Positions 35,111 to 44,909 are shown, numbered from the stretch's first letter. The stretch is DNA of 64,000 nucleotides from Microseira wollei NIES-4236 (GCF_020521235.1 NZ_BLAY01000004.1:31224-95223), one strand, 5' to 3'. Notes: generated by a model not told the origin, from the letters alone. Translations and numbers: made by a program.

Positions 35111-35585
35111 TGAGTAGACTCGATCCTCAGCACGCGATCGCAAGCGATCGCTCCCCATCTCAGCAGTAATACCAGCATTTACGGCAAATTTAGGCTTAAA
35201 TTTTCGGTAAATTATCTGGAAGGACAATAGATGTTAAATCATGTCAGGCTTTTCACCCTTAATTAAAACTCAGAGCGTCACCGCTCTCCCTTGTCACCGC
35301 GTCAGTCCTAACTATGGGTAATCAAACGCACATGATATTACTCCTCTTATTGTTGCAGCAGCTACCTCAAGGTTCTGGACAAACCATAACCCAACCTTAA
35401 CATTGATTTAACCGAAGAATGTATATACTACAAAAAGTTTGATGGAATAAAATAGCGGTTTACGCTCAGATGAGGGAGAGCGGGGATCTCGGAAAGACAA
35501 GGAAGATAAAAAAGAATTCTTCCATCTCTTCCCCACTCTTGCAAATGCTTTAGCTCACTGAATATTGAAAACCGCTATCAATATA
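35111..35585. other. 475-bp gap without a gene
   Basis: HIP1 sites at about 35135-35152 and an imperfect inverted AAAATAGCGGTTT/AAACCGCTAT pair (about 35448 and 35569) are the only features noticed. Confidence 0.6.
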
Positions 35586-35698
35586 TTAATCGCGACTTAC
35601 GCAAACACCAAAGTTTATCTGAAAAATCGTTGGTTTGGCAACTAGAGATATACGTAGAAACCCGGTTTCTATGATCGTCGTGCGTAAGTACTTTTAAT
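35586..35698. mobile_element. 103-bp MITE-type element with TTAAT target duplication
   Basis: Element 35591-35693 (CGCGACTTACGC to GCGTAAGTACTT), flanked by TTAAT at 35586-35590 and 35694-35698. The interior has GTAGAAACCCGGTTTCTATG. It ends 75 bp before the -35 box of the next operon. Confidence 0.8.
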
Positions 35699-35768
35699 GG
35701 TAGTAATTTTTTTAAAAAAAGTAGTTGAAAATACATAGATGTATAAAAATGTAAATTTAACAGCAGGT

Positions 35769-35824
35769 TTGACAAAATTTAGCAGTCAGATATAATAGAG
35801 AAAGAAAGAAAAAAAAGAGGCATT
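35769..35824 (+). promoter_or_regulatory. Consensus sigma70-type promoter and purine-rich leader
   Basis: TTGACA (35769-35774), 16-bp spacer, TATAAT (35791-35796): both hexamers are perfect. The leader is almost pure purine (GAGAAAGAAAGAAAAAAAAG) and contains AAGAGG, the ribosome site, 5 bp before the ATG at 35825. It should drive the five-gene sugar operon constitutively unless masked. Confidence 0.85.
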
Positions 35825-36310
35825 ATGTCAAGTGTATTAGAGCGGCAACTAATTCAAAAAGTCACTCATGACGGGAGTGTTCTGGGAATCATCATATCTG
35901 CCAATTTCAGAGAACCAGGGATTCACTTTTTTACACCAAGTAACTTATCGCAACAAGTTGCTTACATGCGGCATAGTAAGGGAAAAGTGATTCAACCTCA
36001 CGTTCATAATCCCGTGCCTCGAGAAGTATACCATACTCAAGAAGTTATTCTAATTAAACAGGGTAAGCTGCGAGTAGACTTTTATACCGAACAGCAACAA
36101 TACCTGGAAAGCCACATTCTTTATGCAGGGGATACAATCTTGCTGATTCAAGGTGGGCATGGCTTCGAGGTGATTGAAGAGGTGGAAATGATTGAAATTA
36201 AACAGGGTCCTTATGTTGGAGACCATGATAAGACGCGGTTTTTTGCTCACCAGAGAGGTGAGAAATATATCTCAACGCCATCACGCGCGGTTAGCTCCTG
36301 CATAGTATAA
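35825..36310 (+). CDS. Cupin-fold protein
   Basis: A 161-residue small beta-barrel protein. QPHVHNP with REVYHTQEVILIKQGKLRVDFY is cupin motif 1 (metal histidines and the following Glu/Gln), and GDTILLIQGGHGFEV is motif 2. It resembles WxcM/FdtA-type sugar-nucleotide isomerase-like cupins found with DegT aminotransferases, so an isomerase or sensing role in sugar biosynthesis is likely. It heads a five-gene plus-strand operon. Confidence 0.78.
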   Translation: MSSVLERQLIQKVTHDGSVLGIIISANFREPGIHFFTPSNLSQQVAYMRHSKGKVIQPHVHNPVPREVYHTQEVILIKQGKLRVDFYTEQQQYLESHILYAGDTILLIQGGHGFEVIEEVEMIEIKQGPYVGDHDKTRFFAHQRGEKYISTPSRAVSSCIV

Positions 36311-36371
36311 AATTGGCAAGGCTAGCCGATTGATCCACGATTGATCCAAAAACATAGAACGCAACTTTTTT

Positions 36372-37490
36372 ATGGCAGATTTCATTCCGGTTAATCAGCC
36401 AATTTTGGATGGCAAAGAAAAGCAATACCTCAACGAATGCATTGATACGGGCTGGATTTCTTCAGAAGGTCCGTTTGTGCAAAAGTTTGAGGAAGAATTG
36501 GCGGCACGGGTTAACCGCAAGCACGGTATTGCTGTCACAAATGGTTCGGCTGCTTTGGATGCGGCGATTGCTGCGTTGGAAATTGGGCCGGGAGATGAGG
36601 TAATTCTCCCGACTTTTACGATTATTTCCTGTGCAGCAGCTGTAGTAAGAGCAGGAGCGAAACCTGTTGTGGTGGACTCAGATCCGCGCACGTGGAACAT
36701 GGACGTGTCGGCAATCGCTGAAAAAATAACTCCGCGCACAAAAGCGATTCTGATCGTCCATATATATGGATTAACCGTTGATGTAGACCCCATCCTCCAA
36801 CTTGCCCAGCAGCACGGGTTGTCGATCATAGAAGATGCTGCTGAAATGCACGGACAAACCTATAAGGGTAAACCCTGCGGCAGCTTTGGCGACCTGAGTA
36901 CTTTCAGCTTCTACCCCAACAAGCACATCACTACGGGCGAAGGAGGCATGATTGTCACCAATGACGATCGTCTAGCAGCTCGTTGTCGCTCTCTCCGTAA
37001 CCTTTGTTTTCAGCCGCAACAGCGATTTGTCCACGAAGAGTTGGGCTGGAACTTGAGGATGACAAACCTGCAAGCAGCGTTAGGTTTAGCTCAGCTAGAA
37101 AGGCTCGATGAGTTTGTCGCCCGCAAGCGCCGCATGGGGCAGTACTATACTCAGTTATTATCCGATGTTCCGGGATTGGAACTCCCCCTAGCTGCTACTG
37201 CTTACTCAGATAATATTTATTGGGTTTACGGTGTAGTTTTGAACGAGGAAGTACCTTTCGATGCAGCTTACGCAATGAAGCGTTTGGGACAGCACCAAAT
37301 TGGTACCCGGCCATTTTTCTGGGGAATGCACGAACAACCCGTATTCAAAAAAATGGGCTTGTTTGAAGGCGAGTCGTATCCGGTGGCAGAACGTCTAGCG
37401 CGGCGAGGGTTTTACGTACCCAGTGGAATGGCACTCACAACGACGCAGATTGAGCTTGTCGCATCTGCATTGAAGGAAATTTTAAAGTAG
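36372..37490 (+). CDS. DegT/DnrJ/EryC1/StrS-family sugar aminotransferase
   Basis: A 372-residue PLP enzyme: AVTNGSAALDAAIAAL, IIEDAAEMHGQ and FYPNKHITTGEGGM with the Schiff-base lysine. The N terminus IPVNQPILDGKEKQYL and the WISSEGPFV motif are those of perosamine/4-amino-sugar synthases. It probably aminates a nucleotide 4-keto or 3-keto sugar. It lies 61 bp after the cupin gene and 8 bp before the next gene. Confidence 0.93.
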   Translation: MADFIPVNQPILDGKEKQYLNECIDTGWISSEGPFVQKFEEELAARVNRKHGIAVTNGSAALDAAIAALEIGPGDEVILPTFTIISCAAAVVRAGAKPVVVDSDPRTWNMDVSAIAEKITPRTKAILIVHIYGLTVDVDPILQLAQQHGLSIIEDAAEMHGQTYKGKPCGSFGDLSTFSFYPNKHITTGEGGMIVTNDDRLAARCRSLRNLCFQPQQRFVHEELGWNLRMTNLQAALGLAQLERLDEFVARKRRMGQYYTQLLSDVPGLELPLAATAYSDNIYWVYGVVLNEEVPFDAAYAMKRLGQHQIGTRPFFWGMHEQPVFKKMGLFEGESYPVAERLARRGFYVPSGMALTTTQIELVASALKEILK

Positions 37491-37498
37491 GAGGAGTA

Positions 37499-38257
37499 AT
37501 GGAACCGACTCAGTTGATGCGATCGCTCTACTGGTATCTCCGCTTTCCAGGAGCTTATGGCAGCTATCGGGGCATTTTTGCCACGACCGAACAAGCGATC
37601 GCATCAGCACCAAAAAACCGCAAGATAGGCTACAACCACGCCGATTTAGCCAAAGAGTATCAAAGCAACTTTTATAAAGCAATTGGTTCCTACGACTATC
37701 CAATCCTGTTTTGGCTCAAGGATCTGCTGCAAGAAGGCTCTACAGTCTTTGACTTTGGTGGAAATATGGGCAACCATTTTTATGGGTATGAGAAATATAT
37801 TAAATATCCCCAAAATTTTAAATGGATTGTTTGCGAATTACCAGAAATTATTAAAGCAGGAGAAGAAATAGCCGCTCAAGAAAAAAGGACAGAAATTGTC
37901 TTCACCAGTCAGTTTGAAGAGGCAGAAAAAGCCAATATCCTGATGGCATCAGGCTCAATTCAATACCTGGGACCAAACTTCGCACAATTACTGTCAAAGC
38001 TTAACCGCAAACCCAACCATTTACTGCTGAGTCGATTACCGCTGTGTGAAGGAAAGTCGTTTGTCACATTGCAAAATGGAGGGCTGGTATTTTATCCCGT
38101 CAATGTCATGAATCGGGATGAATTCATCGAGTCTATCTGTGGGTTGGGCTATAAATTAATCGACAGTTGGAAAGATCGCGCTGAACCTTGTTCAGTTCCC
38201 TTTCACCCAGAGTTTACCTCCCTAGTTTTTAACGGTTTGTACTTGAAGTTGAGCTAA
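37499..38257 (+). CDS. TIGR04325-type methyltransferase
   Basis: A 252-residue SAM methyltransferase-like protein of the group often annotated as putative methyltransferase, TIGR04325. YWYLRFPGAYGSYRGIFATTEQA at the N terminus and VFDFGGNMGNHFYGY as SAM motif I are its signatures; IVCELPEI follows. AGGAGGAG precedes the ATG. It occurs in glycan clusters; the acceptor is unknown. Confidence 0.82.
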   Translation: MEPTQLMRSLYWYLRFPGAYGSYRGIFATTEQAIASAPKNRKIGYNHADLAKEYQSNFYKAIGSYDYPILFWLKDLLQEGSTVFDFGGNMGNHFYGYEKYIKYPQNFKWIVCELPEIIKAGEEIAAQEKRTEIVFTSQFEEAEKANILMASGSIQYLGPNFAQLLSKLNRKPNHLLLSRLPLCEGKSFVTLQNGGLVFYPVNVMNRDEFIESICGLGYKLIDSWKDRAEPCSVPFHPEFTSLVFNGLYLKLS

Positions 38258-38262
38258 AAAAA

Positions 38263-39045
38263 ATGCAGGTTTTTGGCAATTACGCTAGCTATTACGATTT
38301 ACTGTACCGGGATAAGGACTACATCGGCGAAGCAAACCACGTCCATACCCTAATACAAAGGTATATGCCGGAGGCAGAAACTATTCTGGAACTGGGTTGT
38401 GGTACGGGAATTCATGCTTCCTTATTGGCAGATAAAGGGTATCAAATTTGTGGTGTAGACCGCAGTAAAGAAATGCTGGAGTCGGCGCAGCAACGGTTAT
38501 TAACTCTTAGCCAGGAGCGAGCATCTAAGTTGCAGTTCGTGCTAGGTGATATGCAAACTGTGCGGTTGGATAAAAAATTTGATGTCGTGATATCGTTGTT
38601 TCACGTGGTGAGTTATCAGACAACAAATCAGGCGTTACAAGCTGCGTTTGCAACTGCCAAAGAGCATCTGAAACCAGGAGGGATATTTCTATTTGACTGT
38701 TGGTACGGACCAGCAGTATTGAGCGATCGCCCGATGGTGCGAGTCAAGCGCCTAGAGGATGAAAAAATTATGGTGACTCGAATTGCTGAACCCGTACTGC
38801 ACCCAAATCAAAATACTGTGGATGTCAAATATCAAGTATTAATACGCGATCGCACCACCGATGCCGTAGAAGAACTGCGAGAGGTTCACGCAATGCGATA
38901 CTTATTTAAGCCAGAAGTCGATTGGCTGTTTTCCCAGCACGAATTTGACTCGATTGCCACTGGTGAGTGGATGACGGATCGAGATCCAGGGTGCAACACT
39001 TGGAATGTCTATTTTGTCGGCAGATATCAAACCAGATCCGCATAG
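38263..39045 (+). CDS. Class I SAM methyltransferase
   Basis: A 260-residue protein starting MQVFGNYASYYDLLYRDKDY, followed by ILELGCGTGIHASLLA (motif I), GVDRSKEMLESA and VISLFHVVSY. This is the sugar N- or C-methyltransferase-like layout (DesVI-type). It lies 5 bp after the previous gene, fully within the operon. Together with the aminotransferase it could give an N-methylated amino sugar; this is inference. Confidence 0.88.
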   Translation: MQVFGNYASYYDLLYRDKDYIGEANHVHTLIQRYMPEAETILELGCGTGIHASLLADKGYQICGVDRSKEMLESAQQRLLTLSQERASKLQFVLGDMQTVRLDKKFDVVISLFHVVSYQTTNQALQAAFATAKEHLKPGGIFLFDCWYGPAVLSDRPMVRVKRLEDEKIMVTRIAEPVLHPNQNTVDVKYQVLIRDRTTDAVEELREVHAMRYLFKPEVDWLFSQHEFDSIATGEWMTDRDPGCNTWNVYFVGRYQTRSA

Positions 39046-39067
39046 ATACATTGCAAAGGAGACCAAT

Positions 39068-40123
39068 ATGAGATATCACTTGGCTCTAGGTAGCCAACTC
39101 AATTTAGAAAACATCAACCGAGAAGCTCAACAGGGAAAGCGCCCAAGGCATGTGATGTGGACGCTTAGCCAAAAATTGGGCGCAACAATTCATCCACCAG
39201 GAAACGATTCCATCCTGTTTATAGATAGGTTGCGATCGCGTCTGATCAGTAAGCCCGAACAGTGGGCATTAGCCCGCAGCTTAGCAGAAACACTCGATGG
39301 AGATGATGTTATCTATTGCACAGGGGAAGACATCGGCATCCCGATCTTAGCCCTCTGCGGTGCTAAACCAAACCGCCCGAAGATCGTTGTATTTTTCCAT
39401 ACGGTAAATCGCCTACGTGTCCGTGCAAGCTTAAAACTTTTTCGTGCCTGGGAACGAATTGATTTGTTTGTCTCCAACACCCAGCCTCAAATCGATTTAA
39501 TCCTTCGCTACTTGCAAGTACCCCAAAATCGCGTCTATAAATTGCCCGAACAAATTGATACTCGTTTTTTCTCACCCGGTCCAGTCTCAGCCGATAAACA
39601 GCGACCCATAATTGCCAGCGTCGGGTTAGAAAAGCGGAATTATAAAATTCTAGCAGATGCCACGGCTGACCTAGATGTAGATGTGAAAATCAGTGGCTTT
39701 TCACGAGATGTAAAGCCCCTGGTAAAATCATTTCCTAAAACTATGCCAGCGAATATGTCTCGTAGGTTCTATGAGTGGAATGAATTGGTGCAGCTTTATC
39801 GAGACGCTGACATTGTAGTAGTCAGCTTATTTGAAAGTATAGATTCGGCTGGAGTCACAGCTCTCATCGAAGCAATGGCATGTTGCCGACCTGTGATTTG
39901 TACTCTAACTAAAGGATTAAAAGATTATCTCCAAACGCCGGGAACCGTGACAGTTGTAGAACCAGAAGATTTGAACGGACTCAGACAGGCAATTATCCAC
40001 CTACTCGATAACCCCAAGGAAGCCCAAGCTCAAGCAAAACGCGGTTATGACCTAGTATCGCAGCACCACAACAGCGAAGATTTCGTCGAAAATCTGGCTA
40101 AGCTGCTGCAATCGGTAAAATAG
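39068..40123 (+). CDS. GT4-family glycosyltransferase
   Basis: A 351-residue GT-B protein. AAGGAG lies 7 bp before the ATG at 39068 (MRYHLALGSQLN), so the overlapping frame from 39005 is rejected. FHTVNRLRV is in the acceptor domain, and LFESIDSAGVTALIEAMACCRPVI holds the donor motif in which the first Glu of E-x7-E is shifted. It lacks a signal peptide. It is the last gene of the operon and probably adds the sugar built by the preceding enzymes. Confidence 0.85.
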   Translation: MRYHLALGSQLNLENINREAQQGKRPRHVMWTLSQKLGATIHPPGNDSILFIDRLRSRLISKPEQWALARSLAETLDGDDVIYCTGEDIGIPILALCGAKPNRPKIVVFFHTVNRLRVRASLKLFRAWERIDLFVSNTQPQIDLILRYLQVPQNRVYKLPEQIDTRFFSPGPVSADKQRPIIASVGLEKRNYKILADATADLDVDVKISGFSRDVKPLVKSFPKTMPANMSRRFYEWNELVQLYRDADIVVVSLFESIDSAGVTALIEAMACCRPVICTLTKGLKDYLQTPGTVTVVEPEDLNGLRQAIIHLLDNPKEAQAQAKRGYDLVSQHHNSEDFVENLAKLLQSVK

Positions 40124-40631
40124 CTACTCGCTTCGCCAAGGTAGTGCAAGTGTTTTTGACGGGATTAGGGGCGGGTTTTACCAATCAGTCGGCAACCGCC
40201 AGAGATCTCGTTATATCATGTCCGCTGGCGAAGGTAGCGTTAGGCTAGCGGGTGAGCCGGAAAAAACTGTGTTTCCCACAATTAACTATATACAACTGAT
40301 GCAACCGGACATGATATTAGACCCGCCCCGCTCGTGCAGCACCCGAACGGACATAATATTATGGTATGCCCAGTTAGGATGTTGTTATTTCCCCCCCGGT
40401 AACCACCCCCTTAGCAGTACGCCTTTCCGTACCGCTTCACCCTAAGTTTTAAGCTTTAATCAAATATATACACATGCAAAAAATATCGAAGAAATATTTC
40501 TATTTAATCAAAAATATGAAAGCAAAGCTAAAAATTTAAACCAGTCCGGTTCGCTTCTTCTTATTCAGGAAAATAGTTAGAATAATACCAGATAGAAATC
40601 AATCTGTCAAACTTGGGGGAAAGCAGCAGCC
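40124..40631. other. 508-bp gap with inverted CGGACATGATATT repeats
   Basis: ATATCATGTCCG (about 40213), CCGGACATGATATTA (about 40307) and ACGGACATAATATTA (about 40348) are copies of one motif, the first inverted, giving a MITE-like span of about 40211-40365. GGGGGAAAG before 40632 is the ribosome site of the next gene. A 75-codon frame at 40218 is not considered real. Confidence 0.6.
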
Positions 40632-41042
40632 ATGACGGAACTAGCTGATAAAATTCCAATTTACCGCAATGCCATTGAACCGTTAGTCGCTGAAGAATTA
40701 GAGCAGCAGCTACACCGCCTACCAAAGCAGATAGTACAATATCTCAATCCGGCACAAGTCATGGCTTACGCCCTCAATCGTTTGCCTGCCTTGTATGCTA
40801 CGAGTGAAGAAGGATGGCGTCGGCAACAGCTACTTGCAAAACAGCAGCTCAAGGAGCAAATTGTTACAGCGGTGCGGCAGGGATTGGCGGCGGTGCAAAA
40901 AGACCCCTTAAAAAGTTCAACCCCGCTCAAAGGAGAAGCAACAGTCGAGCAAAAAGACATTTTGAAGGGTTCAATTCGCAGACAACAATGGGCATCTTAC
41001 GTGCAAAAATCTGCCTATAAATCGGCTTATCTGCGATTGTAA
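40632..41042 (+). CDS. ComFB-family protein
   Basis: A 136-residue late-competence ComFB-family protein. NAIEPLVAEELEQQLHRLP, LNPAQVMAYALNRLPALYATSEEGW and VRQGLAAVQKDPL match the family's three conserved blocks. Cyanobacterial ComFB-type proteins have been linked to natural competence and to c-di-GMP binding. The last 35 residues (basic) are variable. Its 3' end overlaps the convergent GNAT gene by 72 bp. Confidence 0.88.
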   Translation: MTELADKIPIYRNAIEPLVAEELEQQLHRLPKQIVQYLNPAQVMAYALNRLPALYATSEEGWRRQQLLAKQQLKEQIVTAVRQGLAAVQKDPLKSSTPLKGEATVEQKDILKGSIRRQQWASYVQKSAYKSAYLRL

Positions 41043-41519
41043 ATATTTGACATAAATGCGATCGCATCGCGTCGTTTCCACCCCATCAGCGGGTTGATAC
41101 CCGCTGCTTTCGTACAGCTTCACCGCTTCTTTTAACACGCTGGCAGTTTCCACCCAAATTTGCTCAAAACCTCTAAGGGCGATCGCTTGCTCCAATTGCC
41201 CCAGTACGTATCTGCCTAAACCCTGTCCTCTCGCATCTGCCACAAGGTACATTTTGCGTATTTCTACCGCATTTTTTCCTCTAGTGATAGGATAATAGGC
41301 TGCCGTACCTACAAGCTTTCCCTGCCTTTCAATTACCCAGAACTCACCGCCGGTAGCGAGGTAAAAATCTTCTACCAAAAGAACGTCCCTATCTGCCCCT
41401 GTGGGTTCCCAAGGTAAGCCATATTCAGCCAAAACGGAACGGATGAGTGCGGCGGCGGCGGTGCGATCCGAGCTTGACCAGGGGCGAATGCAAAAATCTC
41501 GATAGCCAGTTTGCATCAT
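40971..41519 (-). CDS. GNAT-family N-acetyltransferase
   Basis: A 182-residue acetyltransferase. The N terminus FCIRPWSSSDRTAAAALI is followed by WVIERQGKLVGTAAYYP and MYLVADARGQGLGRYVLGQLE (acetyl-CoA site R/Q-x-x-G-x-G/A), then YESSGYQPADG. Normal domain length is reached about 25 residues before the stop; the last residues lie in the region antisense to the comFB-like gene, so the stop may have moved. Substrate unknown. Confidence 0.85.
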   Translation of the reverse strand: MMQTGYRDFCIRPWSSSDRTAAAALIRSVLAEYGLPWEPTGADRDVLLVEDFYLATGGEFWVIERQGKLVGTAAYYPITRGKNAVEIRKMYLVADARGQGLGRYVLGQLEQAIALRGFEQIWVETASVLKEAVKLYESSGYQPADGVETTRCDRIYVKYLQSQISRFIGRFLHVRCPLLSAN

Positions 41520-41699
41520 TAGATCGTAATAGGTTTTTTCACGGTACTTTTAGTCTCAACACCTGGGCTAAACTTTAGTATGAACTTTTTTAACGACAGA
41601 GATGCACATATAATTATTTCTTTACCTTAATTTAACCTGTACTATAACAGAGAATTTGCCTAAGTAGTTTCCCGTAGATCTCCCACCAAGGTAGTCATA
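41520..41699. promoter_or_regulatory. Divergent promoter region
   Basis: 180 AT-rich bp between the divergent GNAT gene and the histidine-kinase pseudogene. TATAAT-like hexamers occur on the plus strand at about 41610 and 41643; no operator is recognised. Confidence 0.35.
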
Positions 41700-44000
41700 A
41701 TGATTGCAATTAGCCTGAAAAAGCTTTTTTCCAAGAAAAAAGATGTTGCTGTCATTAGCGAGCTTGTCAATGCTATCGACCCTAGCATCAGCATTCAGGA
41801 TGTCAAAGGCAAAGCACTACTGGGAGTGGATAGAGAAAACCAAGGGAATAAACATGCAATAGAGGTTTCAGGACAAGTAATTGGATGGGTAACTGGGAGC
41901 GAAAAGGCAGCCGCCGTAGCGGCTGCTATTGCTGATATAGCTAATAAAGAATTTGAGAAAAAGACCCTTGCCAATGAATTGCTAGATAGAGCTAGATAAA
42001 TAAGTTTATTATCTGATATTTATGAAAAAATAACTGCGAGTTTAGAACTGAAAGAAGTTGCCAAATTAATCCTCGATTGGGCCAGTAAACTGATAGAAGC
42101 AACCAGTGGATCGGTGATGTTGCTCGATGCAAAAACAGGGAAATTAGAATTGCTCTCAAGCATTGGGAAAGAATACAACCCAAAAGCAAATTTAAAACTG
42201 GGTAAAGGGATTATTGGTAACGTGGTATCCAGCGGAGTGGGAGAGATAGTAAACGATGTTTTATCAGAGCCGAGATTTATTGCCAGTAAGGCTCCAATAC
42301 CCTCGCTGATTTGCGTTCCTTTAAAAAGCAAAAACCGGGTAATTGGTGCAATTACAATGAGCAACTCAGTAACCGTTACCTATACAGTCCAAGAACTTCA
42401 ACTCCTGACCATGGTTGCATCCCAGGCAGCATCGGCAATTGAAAACGCCATTTTCCCCGAAGAAAAACTGCAAGAAAGCCGCCGAGACGCCTTGCTTTTT
42501 CGTTTAGCCAATCAGATTCGTCTTTCTTTAGACCTCGATACTATTTTAGAAACCGCTGTCAGCGATATCCGCAACCTTTTACAGAGCGAACGCTGCCAAT
42601 TTATCTGGGAGCGAACCGAAAATGATGAAAGTAGAATGCTGAAAAGTTCAACCCCTGGGTGCATTTGTTTTTCAACAGAAAGTGAGGTTAATCTATCATC
42701 CAAAATCCAGCATTATTTCAAGGTTTGGGAAGTTGTCAATCAAGCCATACTATTGCGCCGAAGAGATGGGTGAAGTTACCCAGAAGCTGCTCGACAGGGA
42801 AATGGTGCGAATCGATCGGGTTAAAAGCGTAACCGATCCGATGGAGAGACAGTTTTTTGTCGAGGGTAACTTCGCCTCGGTATTAGCACTGCCGATTCAG
42901 ACGCGATCAGGAGCAATTGGTGCGTTCGCGCCAGCTAGGGTATGCATATCGCTTTGGGGACAAGCATGGAAGAACGAACTTGGAGTGAGGGTGAAGTAGA
43001 ACTGTTACTAGCTGTAGGTAATCAATTAGCGATCGCTCTAGATCAAGCCGAACTTTACAAAGAAGCTGCATCCACAAGCGCAAAAATTGCCACAAACCCT
43101 GTAGGAATTGCAACAAACCCAAGCTCAACTAATTCAAAGCGAAAAAATCTCCAGCTTGGGGCAGCTAGTAGCAGGAGTTGCTCATGAAATTAACAACCCG
43201 ATTAATTTTATTCACGGCAATCTTGCCTAGGTCGAGCAATATACCCAAGACATACTTCACCTGCTGCGACTTTATGCTAAACAGTATCCGCAACCAGCAC
43301 TCGCGATTCAAGCGGAGACAGAAACCATCGACCTAGAGTTTATCATCCCAGACCTTGCTAAATTGATTTCCAGCATGAAGGTGGGAACCGAACGCATCCA
43401 CAAAATTGTTTTATCCCTGGGAAACTTTTCCCGTCACGACCCAGACGAGAGCAAACCTGTAGACATTCATCAAGGAATTGATAGCACGCTATTAATCTTG
43501 CAACATCGATTGAAAGCAACAGCAGAACGCCCTCAAATTCAGGTAATCAAAAATTACGGCGACCTGCCATTAGTCGAGTGCTATCCCAGCCAACTAAACC
43601 AAGTATTTATGCAGGTTATCAGTAACGCGATCGATGCTTTGGAATAGGTAATGAGTAATGGGAAAAATTTTTATAATTACTCTTCACCACTTACCAATTA
43701 CCAACAATTTGCATTTGTACCAATGTTCTAGATAGCGAAAGCGTCATTGTTCGCATTAAAGACAACGGAAATGGGATGACAGAAGCAGTCAAAAATCAAC
43801 TATTCGCTTTGTTTTTGACAACCAAGCTGGTAGGCAAAGGAACCGGGTTAGGGCTATCTATTTGCCACACAATAGTAGTGCAGAAACATGGGGGAATTAT
43901 CCAGTGTGACTCAACGCCTGGAGAGGGAACCGAGTTTTCTATTCAAATTCCGATATTGGCAGCGATCGCCAAACCCGCCCCGGCGATCGCTAAGCAATAA
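41700..44000 (+). pseudogene. GAF-domain sensor histidine kinase, heavily decayed
   Basis: A hybrid reading frame with recognisable parts in order: a 99-residue N-terminal domain, GAF 1 (about 42020-42450), GAF 2 (about 42500-43040, with WSEGEVELLLAVGNQLAIALDQAELY), coiled coil, H-box [18 protein letters not shown] (43150-43200), and an HATPase with DNGNGM, GKGTGLGLSI (43758-43860). Breaks: TAA at 41997, TAG at 43102, 43228 and 43645, frame changes near 42750, 42930 and 43080, and a heptamer-type insertion (about 43648-43700) between the N and G1 boxes. Each stop is one base from a sense codon. The flanking genes are intact, so decay is local. Confidence 0.85.
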
Positions 44001-44172
44001 TCTTATTAGTAATTGGGCATTGGGAATTGGGAATTGGAGAGTAATTAATATTTCCCATTTACCCTATGCAAAAACCGGGATAAGCCTCGTATCGCCTCAA
44101 TCCTGTGGATGATTTGGCAGCCAAGTTCTAATAATTACCAATTACCAATTACCCATTAGCAATTACCAATAA
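44001..44172. repeat. Heptamer-rich gap between convergent genes
   Basis: TTGGGAA units (44019-44040) and CAATTAC/CCATTAG units (44137-44170) are in opposite orientation and can pair. No gene. Confidence 0.75.
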
Positions 44173-44772
44173 CTAACTGTGAATTCTCGGTTCGGGGTGC
44201 AACGTCGCAAGTATTTTGCTTTCCACAACCGCTAATTCTTCCAGCCGCTGGGTGACAGCAGACCGCTCAAAGTAAGTATCGGCTAGTACCCAGTAAATGC
44301 CGTAGTGACGAGCCTCCGACGCCATCAAGCTGCGATAAAATTGAGATAACTCCGGCTCGGGACAATGGGTAGCTAACAACCCCAGCCGTTCGTGACTGCG
44401 AGCCTCGATCAGTCCAGAAACCAGCAACGAATCTAAAAGTCGCTTTGGTTCCTGGGGACGAATTTGAGCTTTTAAATTGGCTCCATAGGGGGGAGAAGAA
44501 AGCGGCCCCAAAGGGACACCCCGCCGTTCCAGCCATTGGTTAACTAACTCAAAGTGTTCCAGTTCTTCGCGAGCGATCGCAGTCAGCATCCGTACTAACT
44601 TGGTATTAGACGGATAGCGAAACATCAAATTTAAGGCAACCCCAGCCGCCTTGCGCTCGCAGTGGGAGTGATCCAGCAAAATTAGATCCAGATTGGCGAT
44701 CGCTTGCTCAACCCAAGCAAAGCTGGTCGGCTGCTGGAGGACATTAATCGTAGGTAGTGTATCAAAAAGCAT
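44173..44772 (-). CDS. miaE: tRNA-(ms2io6A)-hydroxylase MiaE
   Basis: Di-iron monooxygenase that hydroxylates the isopentenyl group of ms2i6A37 in tRNA. The 199-residue product is of normal length, and the ferritin-like iron ligands are visible: HCERKAAG, REELEHFELV, EARSHERL and SEARHYGIYW. It is soluble and acts in the cytoplasm. The start at 44772 is followed by LFDTLPTINVLQQPT, as in other cyanobacterial copies. It diverges from the phosphatase gene. Confidence 0.93.
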   Translation of the reverse strand: MLFDTLPTINVLQQPTSFAWVEQAIANLDLILLDHSHCERKAAGVALNLMFRYPSNTKLVRMLTAIAREELEHFELVNQWLERRGVPLGPLSSPPYGANLKAQIRPQEPKRLLDSLLVSGLIEARSHERLGLLATHCPEPELSQFYRSLMASEARHYGIYWVLADTYFERSAVTQRLEELAVVESKILATLHPEPRIHS

Positions 44773-44909
44773 AGACTTTATTTTTTACAGGATGAGGGGG
44801 GCATAATAAAAATATCAGGGTCAAGCAACAACATCTGCTAAAATCCACTTCGTCTAAGAAGCCCCTTACAGAGTCTAAATAAAGTATCACTCAGTATTTA
44901 AAGATCCGC

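Noticed and set aside
40218..40445. 75-codon frame downstream of the GT4 gene
   Set aside because: It reads through inverted CGGACATGATATT repeats and shows no protein-like pattern.
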